Source of the DNA: Micrasema longulum
Taxonomy: Eukaryota; Arthropoda; Insecta; Trichoptera; Brachycentridae
Assembly (NCBI GenBank): GCA_022494885.1
Contig: JAGVSM010002866.1
Coordinates: forward strand, 1 to 64,000
DNA: 64,000 nt
Reading direction: 5' to 3'
The notes beneath the pieces are model-generated. The model had not been told where the DNA came from. It did no database searches and saw only the letters and a program-made list of their open reading frames with translations. Shown one piece after another: positions 1 to 9,591 of this stretch; within the stretch, counting starts at the first letter, position 1, and each line of letters opens with the position of its first letter. Both the position numbers and the translations under genes were made by a program.

Positions 1-1098
1 AAAGGAGGAGTTGTGTTGTTTCTAGCGGCGTGTCCTTTGACTTGTGCCCAGATAAGCTCAATAGCATTGTATTGACAGTGGTATGGGGGAATTCTGAGAA
101 CGATATGGCCATGTTCTGCTGCCATTTCATCGATCACGTACCGTTTTGGCTGTTTTTTGTTTTCAGTATATCCAGTAACTCTATTTTTCGTAAGGACTCG
201 TCCACATCCTCCCCATTGTCACGGAGCCAGTTTATGATAACAGTTTTTCTATTGGCCTGCGTTGGCATTTTATTAATTTGAGAGTGATAGGGTGCATTAT
301 CAATAAATATTATCGATGGCTCTTCGAGTGATGTCAGCATTTCTCTGAACCACTTTTCATACACGTCCGCATTCATCTCCTCATGATAATCTCCTGTTTT
401 CTGGGATTTGAATGCTAATAGAGCGTCTGGCATAAATCCTTTTTCTGCTCCCGCATGGCAAATGATGAGGCGTTCTCCTTTCCCCATTGGCACTGCAGAA
501 GTGGAGGCAGCAGTGTCGTCAGTCCAATTTTTTGACAGCGTATGATTCGCATTGAGCCAAGTTTCGTCTGTGAAAACCACATTCGACCAGTTTTCTTTTT
601 TCTTCGCTTGTCTTAAAAATTGACATTGAGACAAAGCAATATCATGGCGTTCCATTTTTTTTTGTCACATTTTTTATATAGAAACCCAATCTGTTTTAAC
701 ACCTTTGCCAAAGAAGATTTTTGACCACGAAACAAGCCGCTATTTTTCAGAGATTCTACTAGTTTTTTTAATGTTGGAATCTCTTTTCTAAAGTAATAGT
801 CGTATATATGACGGCGAAAAGCATCAGCGTCAAAACTGTCAACTGCAGTCACTTTACGGGGCTGACGTTTTTTCTTAGGCGTAGATAGCGTGTTCTGTTC
901 CATGCCGCTTCTGCCGTAGCTTTCTTTGGTTATTTTTGCCACTGTTGGAGCACTTATTCCCAATGCTGCTGCAACACGGTCTCTAACTTGCGTCACTGGT
1001 ATAAGAGGTCCGCCATTACGACTTTCCTTTTCAAAATATTCACAAAGGCGCAGCACAAGCTCTCTCGATTGTCCTTTAAGCACCATACCTTTCGGCAT
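1..1098 (-). mobile_element. Tc1/mariner-superfamily (DDE_3) transposase, frameshifted, cut by window edge
   Basis: Cut-and-paste DNA transposase on the minus strand. The first block (1098 to about 660) has an N-terminal helix-turn-helix-like part and a basic KKKRQPRK stretch. The second block (about 655-134) carries the first two catalytic aspartates in FTDETW and FIDNAPYHS. The third block (about 160 to 1) carries the third acidic residue in YNAIELIWAQVK. The blocks are in different frames. The first break falls on a run of nine T at 655-663, the second on a short T run near 162-167. Across the break the second D and the E are about 81 residues apart, much longer than the 34-41 usual in this superfamily. 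The terminal inverted repeats were not identified, and the left end is outside the window. Family assignment from motifs is firm; the subfamily is inference. Confidence 0.8.
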
Positions 1099-1990
1099 TA
1101 TTTTGTAAGTATAAAGCTCACGGGAATAATAACAATCAATACGGAGGAATATAAATACTCAACTCGACGTATAAAAAATGTGAATGAACTCTCAGCGAAC
1201 GGAAACGTAGTTACTATATAGCACGGGCGTCTCGTTGCAAGTGATGGCAAATTAACGCCGCCACTGCGTCATTGGCGACGGATTTTGTCTATGGCCAAAA
1301 CTAATTTGACAGTTTGTCAGAATATATTGAATTTTAATGGCGCCGTGGTCGCTGTCATTTATTATTGTCGCCGACAAACTGACAGTGTCGCGACACAAAA
1401 TTTCTCAGTTTACATTACGACAATAAAAAAGTCCGATGCATATTTGGGTTTTCTGTAGCTCCTGCACCCAATGACAAACTCCAATTAAGGAGTTTATCGA
1501 GACTGTATTTAAAGTTTCTTTTGTAAAGAAATGATGTATTTTTTGCAATATTTTTTATTGAATGAAGACTTAAAAAAAAAAAAGTTTTACTACAGCGCTT
1601 TCGTAATATAAACTCTGCTTTAAACGTCTGGGTATGTTTATAAGCTACAAAATGTTGAGATTAAAACTTTTTCATAAATAAAGTCGATTTTTATGAGAAA
1701 TCGATTCGGTAACGCATTAGGACATCCCTAATCGAGACATAATCGAGCTGTCAAAAGTTAAATAAATGGTTGGATAGAGCATAATATGTTAAGTTTGTGT
1801 GGCAAAATATCATAATATAAAAATAAACAATATAATTTGTATTCTCTGCACCGTGCAGCTGCTGGAACATGCCGAATGATGACAGTTTTCAACCGAGTTC
1901 TTATCTATGAACGTTTTTTTTCATCTTGCTATTAGTTTATAAATATACAACAATTTATATATAGGACATTTATATTTAGCCTTAATTAAA
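1099..1990. other. Upstream region of the first ZAD gene
   Basis: About 890 bases with no coding sequence recognised. The left part (1217-1420) is richer in GC and holds repeated CTGACA/TGTCAG words; it may be the end of the neighbouring transposon, but no clear inverted repeat pairs with it. The sequence GAGCTGTCAAAAGTTAAA (about 1745-1762) recurs at about 25393-25410, upstream of another ZAD gene. The 60 bases before the ATG are AT-rich. No TATA box or initiator could be assigned with confidence. Confidence 0.35.
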
Positions 1991-3766
1991 ATGAACTCAG
2001 AATCTGAAATTCAAATATATTCAGTAAACAGTTCAGTAATAAGTCAACAATGTCGTGTTTGTTTGGCAGAAAACATCGAACAATCCGAATGTGTTTTTGA
2101 CAAGAGAGAATCTAGCACCATCGCTTCCATGTTGATGTTGTGCGCGCGAGTGCAGGTAGCCTGCCAGGATGGCTTGCCGGATGTCATCTGCGCTCGGTGC
2201 TTGGGGGACCTGGAGGTCGCCAACAGCTTCAGGCTCCGGTGCGAACTCTCCGATTCGCTCCTGAGGAAGTTTTACTGCGATGGAAGTAACATCCAGAAAC
2301 CGGGAAAGGTGAGACAGACACAAAGTCCCGTGAAAGAAGAAGTGAACATTGTGGATTGTACCGAATACGGGTCGGAAGACTATGTTGATAGTGATGGAGA
2401 CAGCGTTCAATTTGTTGATGCCACCCCGGGTAAATTCACTCAAATTCAATCTGATGTTATTACGAATGCTTCTAATCAAGCAACAAAAAGTCGTGTCAAT
2501 GAATTACCGTGTAAACTAATGAGAAGTGATGAAAAAGCGTGCAGTGGTGTTCAGGAGCCAGGACAGGTAAAACAGGAGGAGCTCGGTGAAGATTGCATTA
2601 AACCTGAATCAATCATTGACCTCGATAGCGACACGGAACAAGATCAAGTTTTTAGTATTCTCTCCGGCGAACCCATCCTGGTTCAATCGGATGTTATTTC
2701 AGACAGCTGTTATCAAGAAACGAAAAAAAGTTGTCACGGAATACCGTCTAATGATCTTTTGGCTAGAAATAAAGATAAATCGAGTAATTTGAACATACAA
2801 CACAACGCACGCAATATATTCAGTTGTACCTTATGTTCATTCATCTCTCCTTTGCGCCGTGAAATGATTTCACACATTCGTACGCATGTGAGAAAGCAAC
2901 CATTCTCTTGTAATCTCTGCCGACTTCCTTGCCAAAATTTATCCAAATTGAAAGCCCACAGAACGATGTGCACCTTGAAAAATAGTCAGACCTGTGATTT
3001 CTGTCAAGCGATCTATGTTAACTCTACTTACTTCAAAGTTCACAAAATAATCTGCGAGAAAAAGAAACCCGAAGATCAGCCGGTTACTGAAGCTACATTA
3101 GACGACTCCGCTTCCTCGAGCTCTGACACGTCAGGACACCTATTTCACAAATCGCAAGTTTTTAAATCTCACCAGTGTAATCATTGCAGCATTAGATTTT
3201 TCAGCCTCAAAAACCTAAGCAGACACAAAAAACTCAAACACCTCTCAGAAGACGGTCAGAGTGAAAAAGCCTACGAAAGTAATAATACTCGCCATGAGGT
3301 GCTCCAATACACTTGCGAAAAGTGCGGTAAGCAGCTATCCTCGAGTCGTACTCTCGAGATCCACATTAAACGGCACTTGAATATTCGCGACTTTGCGTGC
3401 GAGGTTTGTGGACGCACGTTTGTGGACAAATCGGAGAAAGTTATGCACGCCAGATTGCACACCGATTCGAAAAAGCTTTTATGCGATATCTGCGGATTCA
3501 AATCTCGAACGAAGCAAAACTTGATCTCTCACCTGTTGACTCACCGGGAAGTGAAGAACTTCAAATGTGAAATCTGTCCGTACAAGTGTCACGGCAAATA
3601 TAAACTTAAATTACACATGCGGTCTCACTCTGACGTTAGATTGTTTTCTTGCCCTAAATGTGATGCAAAATTCAAAAGAAATTCTCACATTAATAGACAC
3701 ATGCAACGAATTCACAAGCTACACTATAAAGTAGGTGATCATTCTGATAGAAGGTTTATTAAGTAA
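1991..3766 (+). CDS. ZAD-domain C2H2 zinc-finger protein (paralogue 1)
   Basis: Probable nuclear DNA-binding transcription factor of 591 residues. The N-terminal ZAD has its two zinc-binding pairs at C21/C24 and C67/C70; this domain mediates dimerisation in insect ZAD proteins. Residues about 100-270 are an acidic, serine-rich linker with three SUMO-acceptor-like motifs (VKEE, VKQE, IKPE). Nine zinc fingers follow at about 279-299, 307-327, 335-355, 396-417, 442-462, 470-490, 498-518, 526-546 and 554-575. Fingers 2 and 3 end in C instead of the last H. The protein ends in a tail (IHK..YKVGDH.DRR.IK) shared by all five paralogues here. It is a single exon. The ATG is preceded by AAAA, and the start agrees with the paralogues, whose first ZAD cysteine also lies at about residue 19-21. 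Target genes cannot be inferred. Confidence 0.93.
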   Translation: MNSESEIQIYSVNSSVISQQCRVCLAENIEQSECVFDKRESSTIASMLMLCARVQVACQDGLPDVICARCLGDLEVANSFRLRCELSDSLLRKFYCDGSNIQKPGKVRQTQSPVKEEVNIVDCTEYGSEDYVDSDGDSVQFVDATPGKFTQIQSDVITNASNQATKSRVNELPCKLMRSDEKACSGVQEPGQVKQEELGEDCIKPESIIDLDSDTEQDQVFSILSGEPILVQSDVISDSCYQETKKSCHGIPSNDLLARNKDKSSNLNIQHNARNIFSCTLCSFISPLRREMISHIRTHVRKQPFSCNLCRLPCQNLSKLKAHRTMCTLKNSQTCDFCQAIYVNSTYFKVHKIICEKKKPEDQPVTEATLDDSASSSSDTSGHLFHKSQVFKSHQCNHCSIRFFSLKNLSRHKKLKHLSEDGQSEKAYESNNTRHEVLQYTCEKCGKQLSSSRTLEIHIKRHLNIRDFACEVCGRTFVDKSEKVMHARLHTDSKKLLCDICGFKSRTKQNLISHLLTHREVKNFKCEICPYKCHGKYKLKLHMRSHSDVRLFSCPKCDAKFKRNSHINRHMQRIHKLHYKVGDHSDRRFIK

Positions 3767-3870
3767 TAAAATGTTTTTTTGTTCTAACTGATTTACTTAT
3801 TTAAATATATACTTATAAAACTTCCAAGGCATTTTATATTATCTACAGTACCAAATAGATTAATTGTAAC
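3765..3870 (+). promoter_or_regulatory. 3' end of paralogue 1, polyA signal overlapping the stop
   Basis: AATAAA at 3765-3770 overlaps the TAA stop codon. The next 100 bases, including the words CTAACTGATTTA and AACTTCCAAGG, match the corresponding flank of paralogue 2 (about 9490-9590, opposite strand), so the duplicated unit includes the 3' end. Very short 3' untranslated regions are implied. Confidence 0.55.
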
Positions 3871-4364
3871 AATACAAAAGTCTACAAAATTGTAATATGA
3901 AAAACAAAATAGTATTTTGGACATGATACATACTCGTGAAACCATCTAAGTTCCTTTAAATTGTTTCAGTAGATGAGATTTTGAAAAAAAATATTTATTA
4001 AGGCTAAAAATATTCGCTCCGGCCAGATTTAAGTCAACGGTGGGAAGCTTGGGGTAAACACTGGCGGAATGAGGAAGTTCAGTGGTTTCTTTCATTCTTT
4101 TATTTTTTTCAAGTTTGGTGTTTCTGAAATAACTCCGCGTTCATACGCGTGACGTCATCGTCAGAGGTTCTCTTCCGTTTATTCTCGATCAGTTCTGCCC
4201 GCAAGCAAACCAGAAATCTTTCATTACTCTCTTTTCATCGGTTCATTCATACGAAGACGCCGGTTCGCTTCGTTTATGGCAGCATGGAATGATTAAACGT
4301 CAAAAAATTTATACTTTATACTTATTATTCTTTTGATATAAATATAAAATAAGGACAGCACAGC
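3871..4364. other. Intergenic, no gene seen
   Basis: AT-rich at first, then a moderately GC-rich stretch (about 4010-4280). No coding signal, tRNA or repeat family recognised. Confidence 0.4.
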
Positions 4365-5310
4365 ATGTGTGAATATTCCGAAAGGAGTCAAACAGGGATG
4401 TGTAATGTCACCATGGTTGTTCAACATATACATTGATAGCTGTATGAAGGAACTGAAAGATTTAAGAATGGGAGCAAAAATTAGTGGTATAACTGTTAAC
4501 TGTCTTCTGTATGCGGATGATGCCGTGCTTCTTGCTAGCAGCAAAGAAGACCTGCAATTCTTGGTAACAAAAGTCTACGATCTATGCGAGAAAAGCGATA
4601 TGCTTATGCATGTTGATTAATCGAAAGGGATGAAAATATAACTAAATGTGAGATCAGTGTGAATGGAGATATTCTGAATCAGGTAGAAGAATTTGTGTAC
4701 CTGGGAAGTATGTTTACTAGGGATGGAAAGACTGAGAAAGATATTGAGAGGAGGGTGAGTGCCGGAAACAGGGTAAACGGTGCACTGACATCTATTTTGG
4801 CAAACAAATGTTTATCGCAGGAGGCTAAACTAGCAGTTCACAACGGAATTCTAGTGCCAACTCTAATGTATGGGAGCGAAGAATGGAATTGGAAAAATGA
4901 TGATGAAAGTAGGTTGAATGCTGTCGAAATGCGATCTCTCAAGCGAATGTGTGGTAAAACAATGCATGATAGGTGCACAAATGTCGAGATCCGTGAAGTG
5001 TATTAGGCTGAGCCATGCATTATCGACAGAATCAAGAAAGGGATGCTGCGTTGGTTTGGACATGTAGAGCGAATGGACAGCGAAAGAACGGCTTAAAGGA
5101 TCTACGATGCAAATGTTGATGGATGCAGAAAACGAGAAAGACCGAGAAAGACATGGCACGATCAAGTCCATCAAATACTTGAAGATGGACATGTCAAAAG
5201 TAGGAATAATCGGCGTGCGTGCATGAGAAGATGTATGAATGTAGAGGAAGCGAGGTCGGTATGCCAAGACAGAGTGTTATGGCGTGATGGTTTGTTGTGT
5301 GTTTGTTTGT
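4365..5310 (+). mobile_element. RTE-like non-LTR retrotransposon, 3' part, decayed
   Basis: Remnant of a LINE reverse transcriptase. Motifs in order: KQGCVMSPWLFNIYID, the catalytic YADDAVLLA box near 4505-4540, then the thumb region with YLGSMFTRDG, and a C-terminal part with LRWFGHVERMDSER and RPRKTWHDQ. A stop near 4618, one after EIREVY at about 5006 and another near 5094 break the frame, so it is dead. It is 5' truncated. Parts of the same family recur at 19790-19860 (+), 20770-20935 (-), 54735-55022 (-) and 55700-56490 (+). The clade (RTE-like) is judged from motif style only. Confidence 0.8.
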
Positions 5311-6074
5311 AAAAAAGAACAACTTTAACCTGGTATGAGAAGTTAAAAGCATAATCGGGATCAAAGTAACTATTTATTCTTTCATTCCTCATTCTTGATT
5401 TCCCAAAATCAGACAATCAATTGGTTGATTTCATTTAATTTCACCGATTTAAATCTTTAGCGAGAATCGTGATTTAGAAGTGGATTATTTGTGATATAAG
5501 ACGTAAAGACAGATTTTGATACTTAAATATTAAAGACAAATATGGAAAATAACTTCTGCATCTAAAGAAATATAAAGCATTGTTAATTTATTTATGTATT
5601 TCACCGTTTTAAAATGTACAGAGTTCCTTTGTTTTAGGGCCCGACTAGCTAGGAAATTCCTGTGTTTAGGAAGGACCTTCTTTTTTACATGTGTTTTTTT
5701 TTATTCCATTAAATGATGCTTAATAAATTCAAAGAATAATAATAACATTAAAAAAATCAATATAAATATAAATTAGAAAATATACCATTAATAGTTGAGA
5801 AATGAGACATAATTATTATAAATTAGTAAACATACCTATAATAATAAAAATTTAAGCATAAATACAAATTCTAAAATATAGCATTAGTAATTAAGAAATT
5901 AAACATAAATATAAATTGGAAAAGATACCGATAATAATACAAATTGAAGATCAAATATAAATTAGAGAATAAACCATTTATAATTTAAAAATTAAACAAA
6001 CGTGTAAATACTAGTAATAATAAGAAAAATAAAATAAATGTAAATGAATAAACATAAAAAGTAAAAATAAAACA
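5311..6074. other. AT-rich intergenic DNA
   Basis: Strongly AT-rich. From 5755 to 6065 it is a degenerate array of short AATATAAATTAGAAAATA-type words with a loose period, probably a decayed low-complexity repeat. No gene seen. Confidence 0.4.
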
Positions 6075-6795
6075 ATATTTTGAGTTTGTCCAAATTTTTG
6101 TAGACAAGGACTGGATTCAACCTCTTCGGGGGCTGTTTATACTAACATATTACAACAGAGGCGAAGAACATTTAAGAGAAGGTAATATAGAAATCTAGGC
6201 ATCTATAGGGCTTATGACCTGTCAATGGCTGGTTTAAGTTGCCACTTTACACTCTGTAACATTCACCATTCTGCCCATATTTGAACTTCTATATTCCTTC
6301 AATTCTTTCATCATCTTATTTTTTCAATTTCTATACTTCTTCATGGACCAGGTGGATTTATCAACAATATTTTGAATAAGATTAGATTAGATAAGATAAG
6401 AAAAATAAGTTTTTCAGGCGTTGCCTAGTATGTTGGTGAAATAATTCAACTAGATGAATCTCACCCGTATAAATAAAGGTTTCAGCTCTTTAACTTCAAT
6501 TTCTATACTTCTTCATGGACCAGGTGGATTTATCAACAATATTTTGAGTTTGTCCAAATTTTTGTAGACAAGGACTGGATTCAACTCCCTGAGGAGCTGT
6601 TTATAATAACATATTACAACAGAGATGAAGAATGTTGTTATATGTTAATAATAGCTCCCAGGGAGTCGAATCCAGTCCTTGTTCATAATGGATTGATTCT
6701 GATTAACACATAACAACAGAGATGAGAATGTTTATGCTATTATGAACAGCCCCTGGTGGGAGTCGAATCCAGTCCCTATTCAACAAAATTTAACT
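6075..6795. repeat. Cluster of foldback-repeat copies
   Basis: Several partial copies of a repeat that starts TTTGAGTTTGTCCAAA and continues through GACAAGGACTGGATTCAA, CAACAGAG.TGAAGAA and TCTAGGCATCTA. Copies begin at about 6079 and 6540. Inverted or partial copies of the inner part lie at 6640-6790. A 50-bp block (6328-6377) is duplicated at 6499-6548. Related copies occur at 14098-14460, 35628-35845, 43432-43795, 50393-51240 and 61550-61680. No coding capacity; probably a non-autonomous DNA element with long terminal inverted repeats. Confidence 0.65.
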
Positions 6796-7159
6796 CTATC
6801 ATAATTGGAAATTCTATGTTGTATTAAAATTATGGGGATAAATGATGTTCAGCTCTTTATTAACGTCATTCAACAAAGCGACCTAACCATTCATTACATC
6901 CGCTCAATTGGTGGCTGATTTTATTGGAACATTCAGACATTCTTTAATTTGAGCTGAAACCAATATCGATGTGGGTAGATGTTCATGTTCAAATAGCCAA
7001 AATGGTGAACGTTATATAGGTAGTAAGGTGGCCACTTAAAACCAAGCCAACTAACCCATAAATCTATTCATAAATGCCAGCCGAGGCCCTGTAAAATACC
7101 CTAGACTTTTATTTCACCAAAATGTTTTCCAACTCTTTTTTTTAAAATATTATTATTGC
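6796..7159. other. Intergenic, no gene seen
   Basis: Contains a short inverted fragment of the foldback repeat (about 6985-7060, AATGGTGAACGTTA). Otherwise nothing is recognised. Confidence 0.35.
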
Positions 7160-7325
7160 ATTCACAACAGGCCCCGGAGGCCGAATAACAACACAGAAAT
7201 ACCCAGGCCTGAAAACTCACACAATTTTTTTTGCGTGTTCTCACGGGGAATTGAACCTAGAACCTTCCTGAGTGAGCCAGTCAAGGGTCTTTGTGACCTC
7301 ACACCATGGAGGCTGCCAACCTGCT
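7160..7325 (-). mobile_element. tRNA-derived SINE, second family
   Basis: Reverse-oriented SINE related to the copy at 48868-49018: shared words are ACCCAGGC, a T-rich stretch, GTGTTCTCAC.GGGAATTGAACC (a decayed box B on the minus strand) and GGAGGC.GCC at the head. The left end has an ATTATTATT tail, as expected for the 3' end of a reversed copy. Confidence 0.6.
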
Positions 7326-7459
7326 GTAATATGTTAGCAATAATAACTATTCAGATATATATGAACTAAGGTTTTTATTTTGAAGCAATTTTTTTAGGAA
7401 GAGTCATAAAACAAATACAGTACCGAACAGATTAATTTTTAAACAAACCTTTTTGCTGT

Positions 7460-7835
7460 GTTAAACTTAGGCAACAATTAAAAAAGCCGAGAATTACCCT
7501 TTAAATTTAATTTTTAAAGAACTAGATACACCCTCAATTAATGAAATCTTTAAAAAAAAAACTATTATACAAACTTTCAAAGAACAAAAACCTACTAATT
7601 TACAAAATTCTCGAAACTCTAGATTTCCAAATAACTTAAGTTTACACAGATGCAATACAACTGCAGCATTAAATCATTATTCATATGTTGGGGAAAAAAA
7701 CTTCATTAATCTTCCAGAAATCTTAAAATCATTAGCAAATATTAAAACAATTAAATCTAATTTAAAAAACACACGAGACTTACCCTATACTGAACTCCAT
7801 ACAGTAGAAAATTGTGTATCTTTTAGAATATAATA
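7460..7835 (+). mobile_element. LINE remnant, C-terminal end of reverse transcriptase ORF
   Basis: A decayed reading frame ends at about 7832. It contains LSLHRCNTTAALNHYSY and FINLPEILK, the pattern seen at the C-terminus of CR1/Jockey-type LINE polyproteins (arginine-rich stretch followed by F.NLP). 5' truncated. Confidence 0.55.
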
Positions 7836-7984
7836 ATTTTTTGGTTCCAGTTATGTTTAATTTGATGCCAAACACCACTGCGAATAAAGACACGGGCACA
7901 ATAAGAGAATGGCTATTCGATCAGGAGTTTATGTATGAATAAAACAGAATTTATATATGTGGATATAGATTAGTAATGTAAATA

Positions 7985-8105
7985 ATATAGAATATGGACA
8001 TGATAATGTAATATGTATGTATATATATCTGTATATATGTGTATATGTATATAAATGCCGGTATAGATGTAGATGTGAATACAGATATGGATACAGATAT
8101 ATAAA
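7985..8105. repeat. TA/TG-rich microsatellite and GATACA-type repeats
   Basis: Runs of TATGTATATATA grade into repeats of GTAGATGTGAATACAGATATGG type. Simple-sequence DNA; the apparent reading frames across it are repeat artefacts. Confidence 0.6.
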
Positions 8106-8339
8106 GAAATAATGTTTTAAAAAAGGCTTGATGCCTGTTATGTGCACATTTCAATTTTAAATGATGGTATTTCTGTTTTTTTGTTTGTGAGGTAGAAACG
8201 CTATAATTAATTATGTATGCACAAACCATTTGTAATTTTAGTTATTTTGTCTTTGATTTATGTTTAATGAATATCACATTTTATATATTGTTTAAGATAT
8301 TTTACTGGTTTTTTCATTGTTTGTTAAAATTGTGACAAT

Positions 8340-8600
8340 TCAATGACGCTTTCAAAGATGGATACTATGATTAAGCGGACAGCTGTACTAAATTGGGCCG
8401 GAAATTTATCATACACAAACCCAATCGAAAATCTATGGGCAATCTGAAAGAATAATCACTCCGAAGCCGATTGCACCACAGTGGAAAAGCTCATTTCATC
8501 CATAATTCAGGCATGGTTTGGGATGAGAAAATAATGTCTACATGCCAAAGCCTCATCGATTAGATGCCAAAAAGAGTTTAAGGTTTGATCGAGGCAGAAG
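8340..8600 (+). mobile_element. Tc1-like transposase remnant, C-terminal part
   Basis: Translation near 8410-8450 gives NPIENLWAI followed by a stop, then an in-frame continuation with EKLISSIIQAW. NPIENLW carries the third catalytic acidic residue of Tc1-like transposases. Only the last third survives, with stops. Confidence 0.65.
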
Positions 8601-8639
8601 GTCATAAGAAGTATTAATTTGTGGCATTTTGTGCTAAAA

Positions 8640-8792
8640 ACACTCAAATATTTCATAGTCCCTGGACTGGCACCTGAAGCATTAGACCGATAATCTTACC
8701 TTCATGTAAAAAAAATTACCAAGATACGCTGCGATTGGTGTACCAATGTAGTGCCCCATGCACCAATAGTGGGGAAAGGGAATGGATGATGA
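8640..8792 (+). mobile_element. SINE family 1, 3' part only
   Basis: Matches the 3' portion of the main SINE family in this window: TAGTCCCTGGACTGG, CTTACCTTCATGTAA, ATACGCTGCGATTGGTGTAC, then ATGCACCA and a GGGAAAGGG end. The tRNA-like head is missing. Other copies: 15122-15265, 17370-17605, 31866-32120, 54300-54460, 58448-58680. Confidence 0.75.
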
Positions 8793-9591
8793 GTACTAAA
8801 TTTAAAAAAATATTTTCCTAAACTTTTATGTAGCTGACGTCATAGTCCTTTTTTTTATTATTGTATGTTAGTATAAATGTTCCAATCATTATTTTAGTCG
8901 TATTTAATATGAAACCTAGTATGTATGAGTCTGCGAGGCTAATTCCGTGTCTAACCGGCCGCTGCCGTATGAACGGCGAATTGAGCGGAGCGTGTAGAGC
9001 TAGCGGCCCTTTCACGTCCACTCTAGTCGGCGCTTGATGGTGCAATGGAGGAACGGGGGAGGGGGTCGTAGCTTATACGTTGGCCGCTTGGGAGAATACT
9101 TGGCACGCGGGGGGGGCCGGCACGATTCCCATACCTAAGTTAACCGTAGGGTCAGATTTTGTAACCTTGTATAAATATGTGCACACGTGAAAATTAAGAC
9201 ATCGATCGAAAACAGTAAACACCCTCTTTTAACTCTACTCTGCCCGATTACTTCGCCACTTCGTCTTCAGATCTTCACTGCACCTTTCCTGGACTCGGCC
9301 GAATCCAGAAGCGGATTTACAACCTGCCAGCCGCCACTGTCAGCCGACAGTATTTGGAATAAATACTCACACCTACAGGCTATGATACCTATCGCAGCTC
9401 GCAGTAGAATACCAGCGCCTTGCCGAGATTATTACAGTCTCACAATTCTTTATACGAGGCGGAAACGTGTCTCGTACATTTTATATAGCTACAATTAACC
9501 TATTCGGTACTGAAGATAATATAAAATTCCTTGGAAGTTTCGGAGGTATATATTTAAATAAATAAATCAGTTAGGACAACAAATGGTTTTA
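8793..9591. other. Intergenic region with a GC-rich patch
   Basis: 8930-9130 is GC-rich against an AT-rich background and includes a run of G near 9100. No conserved protein was recognised. The last 100 bases (9490-9590) are the 3' flank of the minus-strand ZAD gene and match the 3' flank of paralogue 1. Confidence 0.4.

Noticed and set aside
7929..8229. Short frames rich in Y, I, H and S
   Set aside because: They are translations of TA/TG microsatellite DNA.
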